Part shown: positions 53,297-61,795 of the stretch, piece after piece | How the letters are laid out: every line of letters begins with the position of its first letter | Position numbering within the stretch: the first letter of the stretch is position 1 | Origin: CATQHW01 sp965243545 | GTDB taxonomy: Bacteria > Spirochaetota > Spirochaetia > SZUA-6 > Bin103 | Length of the DNA stretch: 64,000 bases | Reading direction: 5' to 3' | Assembly: GCA_965243545.1 (NCBI GenBank) | Contig: OZ251573.1 | Span: 2,976,001 to 3,040,000, forward strand | Notes under the pieces: model-generated | Told to the model about the DNA's origin: nothing | The model's database searches: none | The model's input: only the letters and a program-made list of their open reading frames with translations | Program-made: the position numbers and the translations under genes

Positions 53297-55324
53297 ATGG
53301 AGGCGGACACGGGGCTGCGGGACTCGATTCGGGCGGCGCTGGCGCCGCTCGGAGCAGCCGAAGCCGCCGCCCTGGCGGAACGAATCGACCGCTGCCTGAC
53401 CGAGCCGACCGGCGAGCGGCGCTGGCAGCGGCTGGTGAACGAGGCGCTACGCGAGCCGCTGCCGTACGGCGGCATTCCGTTCACCGTGCACCGGCTCTGC
53501 TTTGCGGCGGCGTATACCGGCCGCGACGCCCGGTCGCCGCCGGCGCCGGCGTGGCTGCCGGCCATGGAGTCGGCAGGCGAAAGCAACGCGCGGCGGCTGG
53601 CGCGCGCCGTGGGCGTCGACGGCGTCGCGGCCCTGCACCGCTGGTCGGTCGAGCGCCGCGCCGACTTCTGGCAGCGAATGTGCGACCGGCTGGCGATCGA
53701 CTTTGGCGGACGGCCCGGGCCGCCGCTACGTGACGGGCGCTGGTTTCCCGACGCGCGGCTCAACATAGCCGAGCACTGCCTGCGCGGCCTGCGCCCTGAC
53801 CGGGCAGGCGACCGGCCGGCCGTGGTCTATCGCGCTCGCGAGGACGGGCCGCTCACGGCGGTGAGCCGCGCCGAGCTGGCGCGGATGGCGCGCGCCGCGG
53901 CCAGCCATTGCCGGGCGCGCGGACTGCGGCCGGGGGCGCGCGTGGCGCTGTATCTGCCGATGACGGTGGAGGCGGTAGCCGCCTATCTGGGCGTGATCCT
54001 GGCCGGCTGCGCGGTGGTCTCCATCGCCGACAGCTTTGCCGCCCCGCAGGTGGCGGTCCGCCTCCGCATCACCGGAGCGTCGTTGGCGATCGTCGGCACG
54101 GCGACCTACGGGCGGCTGCTGGACGCCGCTCCCGACCTGCCGGCGGTCGTCATTGGCGATCTTCCCGACGGCCGCCCGCCGCGCGGCGCCGACACCCCTT
54201 GGCAGCAGGTCGTGGCCGGCGGCCCGGACTCTGGCGGCACGGTGATCCGCCCGGCCGGCGCCCACACCAACATCCTGTTCTCGTCCGGCACCACCGGCGA
54301 CCCCAAGGCGATCCCGTGGACGCATCTGACGCCGATCAAGTGCGCGGCGGACGCCCTGCTGCTGCAGGACGTGCGGCCGGACGACGTGCTGGCGTGGCCG
54401 ACCAGCCTGGGATGGATGATGGGCCCGTGGCTGATCTACGCCGCGCTCCTCAACGGCGCCGCCCTGGCCCTGTACTACCCCGGACCGAAGGGAGCGGACT
54501 TCGGCCGGTTCGTGCGCGACGCCGGCGTCACGATGCTCGGCCTGGTGCCGACGCTGGTCCGCATCTGGCGCCGCTCCCGCTGCATGGAGGGCATCGACTG
54601 GAGCCGCATACGGCGCTTCAGCTCGACCGGCGAGTGTTCCGACCCCGACGACCAGCTCTACCTGATGGGGCTGGCCGGCTACCGCCCGGTCATCGAGTAC
54701 TGCGGCGGCACCGAAATCGGCGGCGGCTACCTGTCGGCGACCATGGATCAGCCGGCCGCGCCGGCGGCCTTCGCCACGCCGGCGTTCGGAATCGACGTGG
54801 CAATCCGCGACGAGCAGGGCCGGCCGGCCGCCAACGGCGAACTGTTCCTGGTCCCGCCGTCGATCGGCCTGTCGACCGAGTTGCTCAACCAGGATCACCA
54901 CGACGTCTACTTGGCCGGCACGCCGGCCGCCGGCGGCGCGCCGCTACGCCGCCACGGCGACCACGCGGAGCGGCTGCCCGGCGGCTACTACCGGGCGCAC
55001 GGGCGCGTCGACGACACCATGAACCTGTCCGGGATCAAGGTGTCGGCCGCCGAGATCGAGCGCGCCTTGGCGGGCGTGGCCGGCGTAGGCGAGTGCGCGG
55101 CGGTGGCGGTACCGGACCGCGGCGGAGGGCCGGACCGGCTGATCGTCTTTGCGGCGCCGGCGCGGCCGATGCCCGACCCGCTCCCCGCGCTGCAGCGCGC
55201 CTTGGCCGAACGGCTCAACCCGTTGTTCAAGATCGCGGAGGTGCGGTTGGTCGACGCCCTGCCGCGCACCGCGTCCAACAAGGTGATGCGCCGCGAACTG
55301 CGCGCGGCATACGCCGAACCGTGA
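53297..55324 (+). CDS. AMP-forming acyl-CoA synthetase (acetoacetyl-CoA synthetase-like)
   Basis: 675 residues. N-terminal ACAS-type cap ending ARLNIAEHCL, A3 ATP loop NILFSSGTTGDPKAIPWT, FSSTGECSD, VIEYCGGTEIGGGYL, hinge RAHGRVDDTMNLSGIKVSA, and late lysine in PRTASNKVMRREL. SIADSFAAPQVAVRLRIT resembles the poorly known plant AAE17/18-like group; the substrate is unknown. The start may be further in, since the divergent spacer is only 26 bp. Confidence 0.85.
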   Translation: MEADTGLRDSIRAALAPLGAAEAAALAERIDRCLTEPTGERRWQRLVNEALREPLPYGGIPFTVHRLCFAAAYTGRDARSPPAPAWLPAMESAGESNARRLARAVGVDGVAALHRWSVERRADFWQRMCDRLAIDFGGRPGPPLRDGRWFPDARLNIAEHCLRGLRPDRAGDRPAVVYRAREDGPLTAVSRAELARMARAAASHCRARGLRPGARVALYLPMTVEAVAAYLGVILAGCAVVSIADSFAAPQVAVRLRITGASLAIVGTATYGRLLDAAPDLPAVVIGDLPDGRPPRGADTPWQQVVAGGPDSGGTVIRPAGAHTNILFSSGTTGDPKAIPWTHLTPIKCAADALLLQDVRPDDVLAWPTSLGWMMGPWLIYAALLNGAALALYYPGPKGADFGRFVRDAGVTMLGLVPTLVRIWRRSRCMEGIDWSRIRRFSSTGECSDPDDQLYLMGLAGYRPVIEYCGGTEIGGGYLSATMDQPAAPAAFATPAFGIDVAIRDEQGRPAANGELFLVPPSIGLSTELLNQDHHDVYLAGTPAAGGAPLRRHGDHAERLPGGYYRAHGRVDDTMNLSGIKVSAAEIERALAGVAGVGECAAVAVPDRGGGPDRLIVFAAPARPMPDPLPALQRALAERLNPLFKIAEVRLVDALPRTASNKVMRRELRAAYAEP

Positions 55325-55415
55325 ACCGGCAAGCGCCGGCGTGGCCGGCGGCGCGGTGGCCGGCAGCGCGCCGATGTGGTATGGTATTGCACAGGGATTC
55401 GACACCCTCCGCCGC

Positions 55416-55487
55416 GGCGCCGTACCCAAGAGGTAAGGGAGAGGTCTGCAAAACCTTTATGCACCGGTTCGATTCCGGTCGGCGCCT
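55416..55487 (+). tRNA. tRNA-Cys (GCA)
   Basis: 72-nt cloverleaf: acceptor GGCGCCG/CGGCGCC with discriminator T, D-arm CCCAAGAGGTAAGGG, anticodon stem GAGGT/ACCTT with loop CTGCAAA (anticodon GCA), and T-arm CCGGTTCGATTCCGG. CCA is not encoded. A TATGGT at 55380-55385 could be its -10, but the -35 is poor. Confidence 0.95.
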
Positions 55488-55502
55488 TTGCGCACGGTCG
55501 CC

Positions 55503-55540
55503 GAACGGTTCGGTGACCGTACCGCTCACCGGAACCGTTC
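55503..55540. terminator. Strong hairpin between tRNA-Cys and the transglutaminase-like gene
   Basis: gaacggttcggtga pairs with tcaccggaaccgttc (one bulged g) around a 9-nt loop. There is no T-tract, so it is at best a factor-assisted bidirectional terminator. It overlaps the last five codons of the minus-strand gene. Confidence 0.4.
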
Positions 55541-57154
55541 GGTCACGGTGAGCTCCCGCCAGCGCGCGCGGTACCCGTGCAGGGCGCCAACCGCATCCTC
55601 ATGCGCGGTCTGCAACCCGGTGACGTGGGCGTGCCGCACGCGCCGGGCGCGCGCGATCGGCGGCGGGTCGACCACCCCTTTGGCCAGCACGATCCTGCGG
55701 CTGTCGACGGCGCCGAAGAAGGAACGGCCGGCCGCGCCGTCGGGCGGCGGCAGCAGGGCGGCGCCGTCGCCGGCCGCCGGGTCGACCGGCGCCCAGCCGA
55801 AGTCCTGCAGGTAGAACTCCGCCCAGTAGTGCGGCGCCGCGCGTCCGTCCTCGCCGATCAGGTAGCCGGCTACCGGCCGCGCCGGAACGCCGGCGGCGCG
55901 GGCGACGGCGCTGAACGTGACCGCGTACTCGTAAGCCGCGCCGCGCCGCGCGTCGATCGTGGCCATGACCACGTCCATCGGCTCGGCGTCCGCGGGAGCG
56001 GCCCGCGCGCCCTCCGCGGCGGCCGGCTGCAGACGGGCGACCACGTAATCGAACACCATCAGCGCCCGCCACCACGGGTTGACGTAGCCGCGCACCGCCC
56101 GCTCGGCGACCTCCGGCAAGGGTCCCCCGGACGGGACCAGCGCGTCGCCGCCGGTGAAGCGCGCGTAGAACCGGTCGCCGGTCCGGTATGCGCGCACGTT
56201 GGCAGGATCGACGTCGGTCCGGATCGCATAACGGCGCACCCGGTACCGGCGCCGCACCTCATGGCTGACGCCGGGCGCCGGATCGTCCAGATGGAACAGC
56301 TCGACCCCCGCCGGCAGGCGGTGGATCGGCCCCGCGTCGGCGGACGGCTCGGATTCGCGCCGTTGCGCCGGCGTCGCCGGAATCGCCGGAATCCACAGGT
56401 AGAGACCGGCGCCGGCGGCGGCGTTCACCTGGTCCACCTCCACCGCGTAGGTCACCGCGTAGCCGCGCGGGTCGGTGTAATGGATCGTCCCCACCGCGGC
56501 GCGCACCAGGAAGCCGCGCGGGGCGCTCACCCCGTCGGCAGTGCGGACCGACACCGTGCCCGACCGGGCGCCGGCCGGCACCCGCACCACGATCCGCCGG
56601 TCGGTCCAGCGGACGTGATCCAGATCGACGCCGGACGACTCCACCACCGCATCGGGATCGGCGGCGGCCGTGAACCGCACCGCGGCGCCGTCCGCAACGG
56701 CGCCGAAGCCGCCGCCACTGATCGTGACCGGCTGGCCGACGGCGGCGGCGGCCGGGCGAATCGACGTGATGACCGGCGGCCCGCCGGGCAACCGCTCGCC
56801 GGCGACCGGCAGCGGCAGGTCGCCGCGGTGGGTGAGCAGCAGCCCGCCGCTGACGCCGGCACGGGTCACCACGCGCACCAGCCCGCTTTCGAACGACGCC
56901 GGGGCGACCACCACGATGCGCCGGTCGGACCAGGAGCGGTAGGCGCCGGTGTGCGGCTGCCGGCCGGCGAAGGTCACCGCGCCGGTACCGCGGTCGTCGC
57001 CGAAGAAGCGGCCGTGCAGAGTGAGGACCCGCCCGGGCGCGGTCACCCGGGGCGCCGCGTCATGCAGCTGCGGGGGCGGCGCCGCCAGCGTGGAGATCGC
57101 CGCCACCGCCGCCACCACGGCAGCCAGCGCGCCGACCGCGCGGGCGGCGTTCAG
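55526..57154 (-). CDS. TIG-domain and transglutaminase-fold exported protein (catalytic Cys missing)
   Basis: About 542 residues. An N-terminal hydrophobic segment (AVGALAAVVAAVAAISTLAA) is an anchor or signal. Two IPT/TIG beta-sandwiches follow (PPVITSIRPAAAAVGQPVTI is the clearer), then an unknown domain and a transglutaminase fold. In the latter RRGAAYEYAVTFSAVARAAG occupies the place of G-x-C, so Cys is Ala, while the His/Asp part HYWAEFYLQDFGWAPVDP is intact. No ATG is near; the likely start is CTG 57154 overlapping the previous TGA. It ends the ECF-sigma operon. Confidence 0.72.
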   Translation of the reverse strand: MNAARAVGALAAVVAAVAAISTLAAPPPQLHDAAPRVTAPGRVLTLHGRFFGDDRGTGAVTFAGRQPHTGAYRSWSDRRIVVVAPASFESGLVRVVTRAGVSGGLLLTHRGDLPLPVAGERLPGGPPVITSIRPAAAAVGQPVTISGGGFGAVADGAAVRFTAAADPDAVVESSGVDLDHVRWTDRRIVVRVPAGARSGTVSVRTADGVSAPRGFLVRAAVGTIHYTDPRGYAVTYAVEVDQVNAAAGAGLYLWIPAIPATPAQRRESEPSADAGPIHRLPAGVELFHLDDPAPGVSHEVRRRYRVRRYAIRTDVDPANVRAYRTGDRFYARFTGGDALVPSGGPLPEVAERAVRGYVNPWWRALMVFDYVVARLQPAAAEGARAAPADAEPMDVVMATIDARRGAAYEYAVTFSAVARAAGVPARPVAGYLIGEDGRAAPHYWAEFYLQDFGWAPVDPAAGDGAALLPPPDGAAGRSFFGAVDSRRIVLAKGVVDPPPIARARRVRHAHVTGLQTAHEDAVGALHGYRARWRELTVTERFR

Positions 57155-57750
57155 GAAACGACGTTCCGCCGTCCGGCCGCTCCGTCCTGCAGGACCACCT
57201 GCACCGCCATCACGATCAGCACCGTCACCGGTCCGTCGTCCGCCTGGCCCGGCGCGGGCGGATCGACCGGCAGCGCGCCGCTCTGGAAGTGGAACCGTTC
57301 GGTGCTTCCCCGCAACGCGCGCTCGCCGCCGAGCGGGAAGAACAGCACGGTGTCGCCGAGCGACACCGGCATGGCCCGATAGGTGCTGGCCACCGGGGTC
57401 TCGCCGTACCCGCCGTCCGCGTCGCCGACCCAGATCTGCCCCTGGGCGTGCAGGGTCATTTCGGTCGAGGTTCGCCACACCGGCGTGAACAGCGCCTCGA
57501 TCCGCAGCTGGTTGGCCTGCTCCAGCTTCACGCCGACTCCCTGGCCGGCTACGGTCGGCTGCAGCTGGTCGAGCTTCATGAAGACGTGGCCGTCCTGCGT
57601 CACCACGTTGATCGACAGGCGGAGCTCCAACGGCCGGTCTTGCGCGTCGACCTGGGCGCCGAGCGAACCGCCGGCGGCCACGGCCAGCAGCGCCGCGGCC
57701 AGCGCACGCACCCGGAGCTTACGGACCCGTCTGCTCAAGTTCGGCTTCAT
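57151..57750 (-). CDS. Exported protein of unknown function
   Basis: 199 residues with a clear Sec signal peptide: basic MKPNLSRRVRKLRVR, then ALAAALLAVAAGGSLGAQ with cleavage near AQVDA. The rest is predicted beta-rich (LELRLSINVVTQDGHVFMKL) with no known motif. Its start lies 32 bp inside the anti-sigma gene and its stop overlaps the next gene. Possibly the sensor or substrate part of this envelope-stress-like locus. Confidence 0.65.
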   Translation of the reverse strand: MKPNLSRRVRKLRVRALAAALLAVAAGGSLGAQVDAQDRPLELRLSINVVTQDGHVFMKLDQLQPTVAGQGVGVKLEQANQLRIEALFTPVWRTSTEMTLHAQGQIWVGDADGGYGETPVASTYRAMPVSLGDTVLFFPLGGERALRGSTERFHFQSGALPVDPPAPGQADDGPVTVLIVMAVQVVLQDGAAGRRNVVS

Positions 57751-58399
57751 GCACTATGACCGGCGTCCCGACCAGCCGATAGCGCGCGGGAGGGAGCTGC
57801 ACCTTCATCGTCACGGGGTCGCCGAGCGCGGCGGCCGCCAACGGCTGCACCTCTACCTCATGCAGGATGGCGGGCGGACTGAAGAGTTGGAACCGGCCGT
57901 CGGCCGGCAGCGACAACTCCAGCACCGCCGACCCGTCCGCGCCGGCCGGCAGCGCCGCCGGAGCGCCCGGTGCGGGGGTTGGGCTCCGCTCCGGGAGCCC
58001 GCCCCACTCGCCGAGGCCGCTCCATTCCTGGAGCCGCCCCCACAGGCCGAGCTCGCCCGGCTGCCGGTCGAGCGCCGCCGGACGCTCCCCGAGCGCCGCC
58101 GTGAACGCCACGGCGAGCGCCGCCGCCATCGACGCCGCGGCGATCGGCAGCCGCAACGACCGGCGGCGCGGAGCGGCGGCGACCGGCATCTGCGAGGCGA
58201 TCCGTTCCCGGACACGGGCGCCGGCCTGCTCCACGTCCGGTTCGTCGCACTCCAGCAGGCGGTGCGCCACCGACTGGTAGCGCCGCAGGCGGATGCGGCA
58301 GTCGTCGCAGTCGTGCAGGTGGGCCTCTACCCGGGCGGAACCGCGCGCAGAGAGCTGGTGGTCGAGGTAGCTCGACAGAACGGGGTCGTCAGGACACAT
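57719..58399 (-). CDS. Zinc-finger anti-sigma factor
   Basis: 226 residues. The cytoplasmic N-terminus holds the ZAS motif H-x3-C-x2-C in RVEAHLHDCDDCRIRL, then one membrane helix (LPIAAASMAAALAVAFTAALG, about 85-105) and a periplasmic part with a Pro/Ala/Gly-rich linker and a beta domain. It should hold the upstream sigma factor inactive until an envelope signal arrives. It overlaps the sigma gene by 11 bp. Confidence 0.88.
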   Translation of the reverse strand: MCPDDPVLSSYLDHQLSARGSARVEAHLHDCDDCRIRLRRYQSVAHRLLECDEPDVEQAGARVRERIASQMPVAAAPRRRSLRLPIAAASMAAALAVAFTAALGERPAALDRQPGELGLWGRLQEWSGLGEWGGLPERSPTPAPGAPAALPAGADGSAVLELSLPADGRFQLFSPPAILHEVEVQPLAAAALGDPVTMKVQLPPARYRLVGTPVIVHEAELEQTGP

Positions 58400-58922
58400 G
58401 CAGGCTACTCGGATCGAGGATCTTCGCCAGGCGCTGACGGGCGCGGAACACCCGCACCTTGACGTTGCCTTCGCTGATGCGCAGCACGGCCGCGATTTCC
58501 CGATAGCTGAGGCCGCCGTACTCCCGCATCACGAGCGCGGTTCGCAGGTTGATCGGCAGACTGCCGAGGGCGGCTTGCACCGTCGACCGGGTCTCCGTGC
58601 GCAGCAGATCGCCTTCGGCGGTCTCTTCCCGGCCCGTGGCGGGCGCGCGCGTGACGTCGCGGTTGGCGCGGAGCTCCCGCTTCCTGCGCTTCTCCACGTT
58701 GAGCGACAGGTTACGGACCACGCGCAAAAGCCAGAACCGGGTCTGGTCGAGGTCGGGGAGCGGGGCGGGGCGCCGCAGGTAGCGCATGAACGCCTCCTGA
58801 CAGATGTCCTCCGCCAGCCCCTGGTCAAGGCAGATGCGGTACGCCACCCGGAACAGCGTCGGGAAGAGGCTTCGGTAGACCCGGTCAAAATCGCGTCGCG
58901 CTCCAACGTTAGACAACAACAT
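58389..58922 (-). CDS. ECF (group 4) RNA polymerase sigma factor
   Basis: 177 residues: sigma region 2 (FRVAYRICLDQGLAEDICQEAFMRY, with the DxxQE motif) and region 4 (LPINLRTALVMREYGGLSYREIAAVL, then ISEGNVKVRVFRARQRL). No region 1 or 3. It starts 14 bp after cysS, so basal transcription may come from the cysS promoter. It would direct its own operon and others of its regulon. Confidence 0.93.
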   Translation of the reverse strand: MLLSNVGARRDFDRVYRSLFPTLFRVAYRICLDQGLAEDICQEAFMRYLRRPAPLPDLDQTRFWLLRVVRNLSLNVEKRRKRELRANRDVTRAPATGREETAEGDLLRTETRSTVQAALGSLPINLRTALVMREYGGLSYREIAAVLRISEGNVKVRVFRARQRLAKILDPSSLHVS

Positions 58923-58936
58923 CGACGTACGCCTGG

Positions 58937-60376
58937 TTACAGCTTCGGTGAGCTTTTCCGGTCAATCAAGCGCCACCGCACCCCGTCGGGCCGATCTTCG
59001 AGCAACACGCCGCGCGTGGCAAGCTCCGCGCGAAGCCGGTCGGCGGTGGCGAAGTCCCGCTCGGCGCGCGCGGCCGTTCGGCGTTCGATCAGCGCGCGCG
59101 CGTCCTCGGTGAGCTCCGGCTGGCGGGGGCCGGCGTCTTCAATGCCGACGGCCAGGATGCGGTCCATGCGCCGCAGCACGTCGAGCTTGGCGGCCGCCCC
59201 CACGCGCGGGTCCTTCACCAGCCCCCACAGCACCGCCAGGCAGCGCGGCATGTGCAGGTCGTTGCGGGCATGCCGGCGGAACTCCCGCCACGCCTCCTCG
59301 GCCAGATCCTCCGGGCCGGGCGGCTCCCCGCCGGCGGCCAGCTCGGCGAACTCGGCGACGCGGTCGAGCAGACGGCGGCGCGCGCTGCGGGCGGCCGCCA
59401 GAGCCTGCTCGGAGAAGGTGTGCTGGTCCCGGTAATGGGCTCCCAGGCAGAAGAAGCGGTAATCGAGCGGATCGAAGCCGCGCTCGACCAGCTGCGACAG
59501 GGTGGCCAGGTTGCCGCCCGACTTGGCCATGCGCGCACCGTCGATCACCAGGAACTCGCCGTGCACCCAGTAGCGCACGCACGGCTCCCCGGTCGCGCCG
59601 TCCGATTGCGCGATCTCATTGGTGTGATGGACGGGGACGTGATCGATCCCGCCGCAGTGGATGTCGAAGCGTTCGCCCAGGTAGCGCATCGACATGGCGC
59701 TGCACTCGATGTGCCATCCGGGGTAGCCGCGACCCCAGGGCGAATCCCACAACATGGCCTGCCGCTCGAACTTCGACTTGGTGAACCACAGGCCGAAGTC
59801 GTGCGGGCCGCGCTTGTGGGCGTCGACCTCGATGCGCGCCCCGGCCTGCTGCTCATCCAGATCGAGACGCGCCATCCGGCCGTAGTCCGGGAACGTGGAG
59901 ATGTCGTAGAAAAGGTTGCCGCCGGCCGCGTAGGTGTGCCCGCGCTCGGCCAGCCGTTCGATCAGCGCGATCATGTCCGGGACGTGCTCGGTCGCCTTGC
60001 ACACCACCGTGGGCCGGGTGATCCGCAACGCCCGGCAGTCCCGGAAGAACTGATCGGTGTACCGCTCGGCGATCTGCTCGACGGAGAGGCCGGCGGCGCG
60101 GGCGCTCTTGATCATCTTGTCCTCGCCCTCGTCGCCGTCGTCGGTGAGGTGGCCGACGTCGGTGACGTTCATGACGTGGCGCACCCGGTAGCCGCAGTCC
60201 TCCAGGGTGCGCCGCAGCACGTCCTCGAACAGGTAGGTGCGCAGGTTGCCGAGATGCTGATCGAGATAGACGGTCGGCCCGCAGCAGTACATGCCGACCT
60301 GGCCGTCGACCAGGGGCACGAACGGCTCCACCTCGCCGGTCATGGTGTTGTAGAGAGAGAGCGTCGGTTCTTCGAT
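58937..60376 (-). CDS. cysS: Cysteinyl-tRNA synthetase
   Basis: About 479 residues, class I synthetase. Early MYCCGPTVYLDQHLGNLRTY (HIGH-like HLGN and zinc Cys), GYPGWHIECSAMSM (zinc site), FDIHCGGIDHVPVHHTNE, and KMSKS-like ARMAKSGGN. The start is unclear: the first ATG (60343) would remove the conserved LSLYNT strand. The frame upstream has only ATC codons (60376 is one option) before a long non-homologous Arg/Gly-rich stretch. A tRNA-Cys gene lies 5 kb away on the other strand. Confidence 0.92.
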   Translation of the reverse strand: MEEPTLSLYNTMTGEVEPFVPLVDGQVGMYCCGPTVYLDQHLGNLRTYLFEDVLRRTLEDCGYRVRHVMNVTDVGHLTDDGDEGEDKMIKSARAAGLSVEQIAERYTDQFFRDCRALRITRPTVVCKATEHVPDMIALIERLAERGHTYAAGGNLFYDISTFPDYGRMARLDLDEQQAGARIEVDAHKRGPHDFGLWFTKSKFERQAMLWDSPWGRGYPGWHIECSAMSMRYLGERFDIHCGGIDHVPVHHTNEIAQSDGATGEPCVRYWVHGEFLVIDGARMAKSGGNLATLSQLVERGFDPLDYRFFCLGAHYRDQHTFSEQALAAARSARRRLLDRVAEFAELAAGGEPPGPEDLAEEAWREFRRHARNDLHMPRCLAVLWGLVKDPRVGAAAKLDVLRRMDRILAVGIEDAGPRQPELTEDARALIERRTAARAERDFATADRLRAELATRGVLLEDRPDGVRWRLIDRKSSPKL

Positions 60377-60420
60377 TCCCCCGATTCTACCGGCCGCCGG
60401 CGGTCCGGGCAATCGGCCCG

Positions 60421-61674
60421 TCACCCGCCGCGGCCGCCGCGCAGCCGCAGGCCGAGCCCCCAATCGCCGTCGTCGTCGGCGTCCCACTCGACCTGATGGC
60501 CGGCCGCCTGCAGCACCCACTCGATCCGCGCGTTCCACTCGCCCGCCCAGCCGGCGGCGATGGTGAGACGCAGGTCCGGCGCCGGCTGCAGCCGCGTCCC
60601 CACCTCGACGCGGTGGGTCGCGCGGCCGCCGGTCGTCGCGCTCACCGCCCCGGACAGCCAGCCGCGCGCGCCCTGCTCGCGCGCCTCCACCCGAGCGGAC
60701 AGGCGCACCCGTTGCGATGAACGGGTCGTGCGGTGCGACACCTCGGCGCGGCCGGAGAACCCCGCCGCGGCGCCGCCGGCGGATGCCAAGCGGGCGGACA
60801 CCACCCGTTCCGGCGACGCGTCGTACCGCCAGTGCGATCGCACGTCCAGCGTCCCGCCGCGGCCGCCGGCGACGCGCATACGGACCGCCGCGCTGCCCCC
60901 GGTCGCGCGCTTCGCGTCGCCGGTGAAGTACCGCCGGTCGGCGAACGCCAGCGAGCCGTCGACCGCCAGCCACCCCCAGTCGAGTCCGGCGCTGACGATG
61001 CCGGCGCCGGCCGGCGGCTGCCGGTCCGCCGCCATCACGATCGGCACGGCACGGATCTGCAGCAGATCGCCGACGCCGCCGACGCGGGCGGCTGCGTGGA
61101 TCATCTGCGACCGGGGCGCAGGCGGCGCCGAGCCCGCGGCCGGTGCGCCGGGTTTGGCCGACAGGCGGGTGAAGACCGCGGCCAGATCGGCGGCCAGGCC
61201 GGCATCGTGCGCAAAGCGCCCGCCGGCGCCGAACCGGGCCGCCGTAGCCGAACGGCGCATGGCGTAGACGTAGAACCCGCCGCCGGCGCGGAGCGCCGCC
61301 CCGAACCGGCCGGACGGGGACTGCGAGCGGTCGAGCAGCGGAGCGCCGGCGCCGGTGAGCGCCGAGCTCCACGGATACCGGTCGAGCGGCGAGGCGGTGA
61401 CGAGGCCCGCCAACCCGGCGAGCCGCAACGGCCCCACGGTGAACGGTTCGGTGTCGATGCCGACGACCGAGCGGCCCGTGCCGCGGTGGGTGCGGGCGAC
61501 CAGCAGAACCCGGTCGAGGTCGAGATCGACCGACGCGGCGGCGATCCGCCCGCCGTTGCCCTTGAGATCGACGCGCAGGTCGGGGACGAGGTCCTCCGGG
61601 GCCGGGGCCTGGGCCCAGGCGGAGACGGCGGCGCAGAGCGCGAATGCGGCTACACGGATGATGTGGCGTGTCAT
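60421..61674 (-). CDS. Exported, probably outer-membrane beta-rich protein of unknown function
   Basis: 417 residues from ATG 61674, giving a clean signal peptide (MTRHIIRVAAFALCAAVSAWAQ, cut after AQA or so). The upstream extension of the frame to 61752 is not needed. The mature protein alternates hydrophobic and polar residues over long stretches (VRMRVAGGRGGTLDVRSHWRY; VEVGTRLQPAPDLRLTIAAGW), as in beta-barrels, but no family is recognised. It lies 44 bp upstream of cysS and diverges from the pseudokinase gene. Confidence 0.65.
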   Translation of the reverse strand: MTRHIIRVAAFALCAAVSAWAQAPAPEDLVPDLRVDLKGNGGRIAAASVDLDLDRVLLVARTHRGTGRSVVGIDTEPFTVGPLRLAGLAGLVTASPLDRYPWSSALTGAGAPLLDRSQSPSGRFGAALRAGGGFYVYAMRRSATAARFGAGGRFAHDAGLAADLAAVFTRLSAKPGAPAAGSAPPAPRSQMIHAAARVGGVGDLLQIRAVPIVMAADRQPPAGAGIVSAGLDWGWLAVDGSLAFADRRYFTGDAKRATGGSAAVRMRVAGGRGGTLDVRSHWRYDASPERVVSARLASAGGAAAGFSGRAEVSHRTTRSSQRVRLSARVEAREQGARGWLSGAVSATTGGRATHRVEVGTRLQPAPDLRLTIAAGWAGEWNARIEWVLQAAGHQVEWDADDDGDWGLGLRLRGGRGG

Positions 61675-61795
61675 GCCGATGGGTAGAGCAAGAACGGTGC
61701 CAGCGCGGAGCGGCGCTACGGCGGGCGCGGGCCGCATTCGGCTTACGTTCATTTACCGATCGCGCGCGGCCCGATTCGGTTATGATGCGGCCGAC

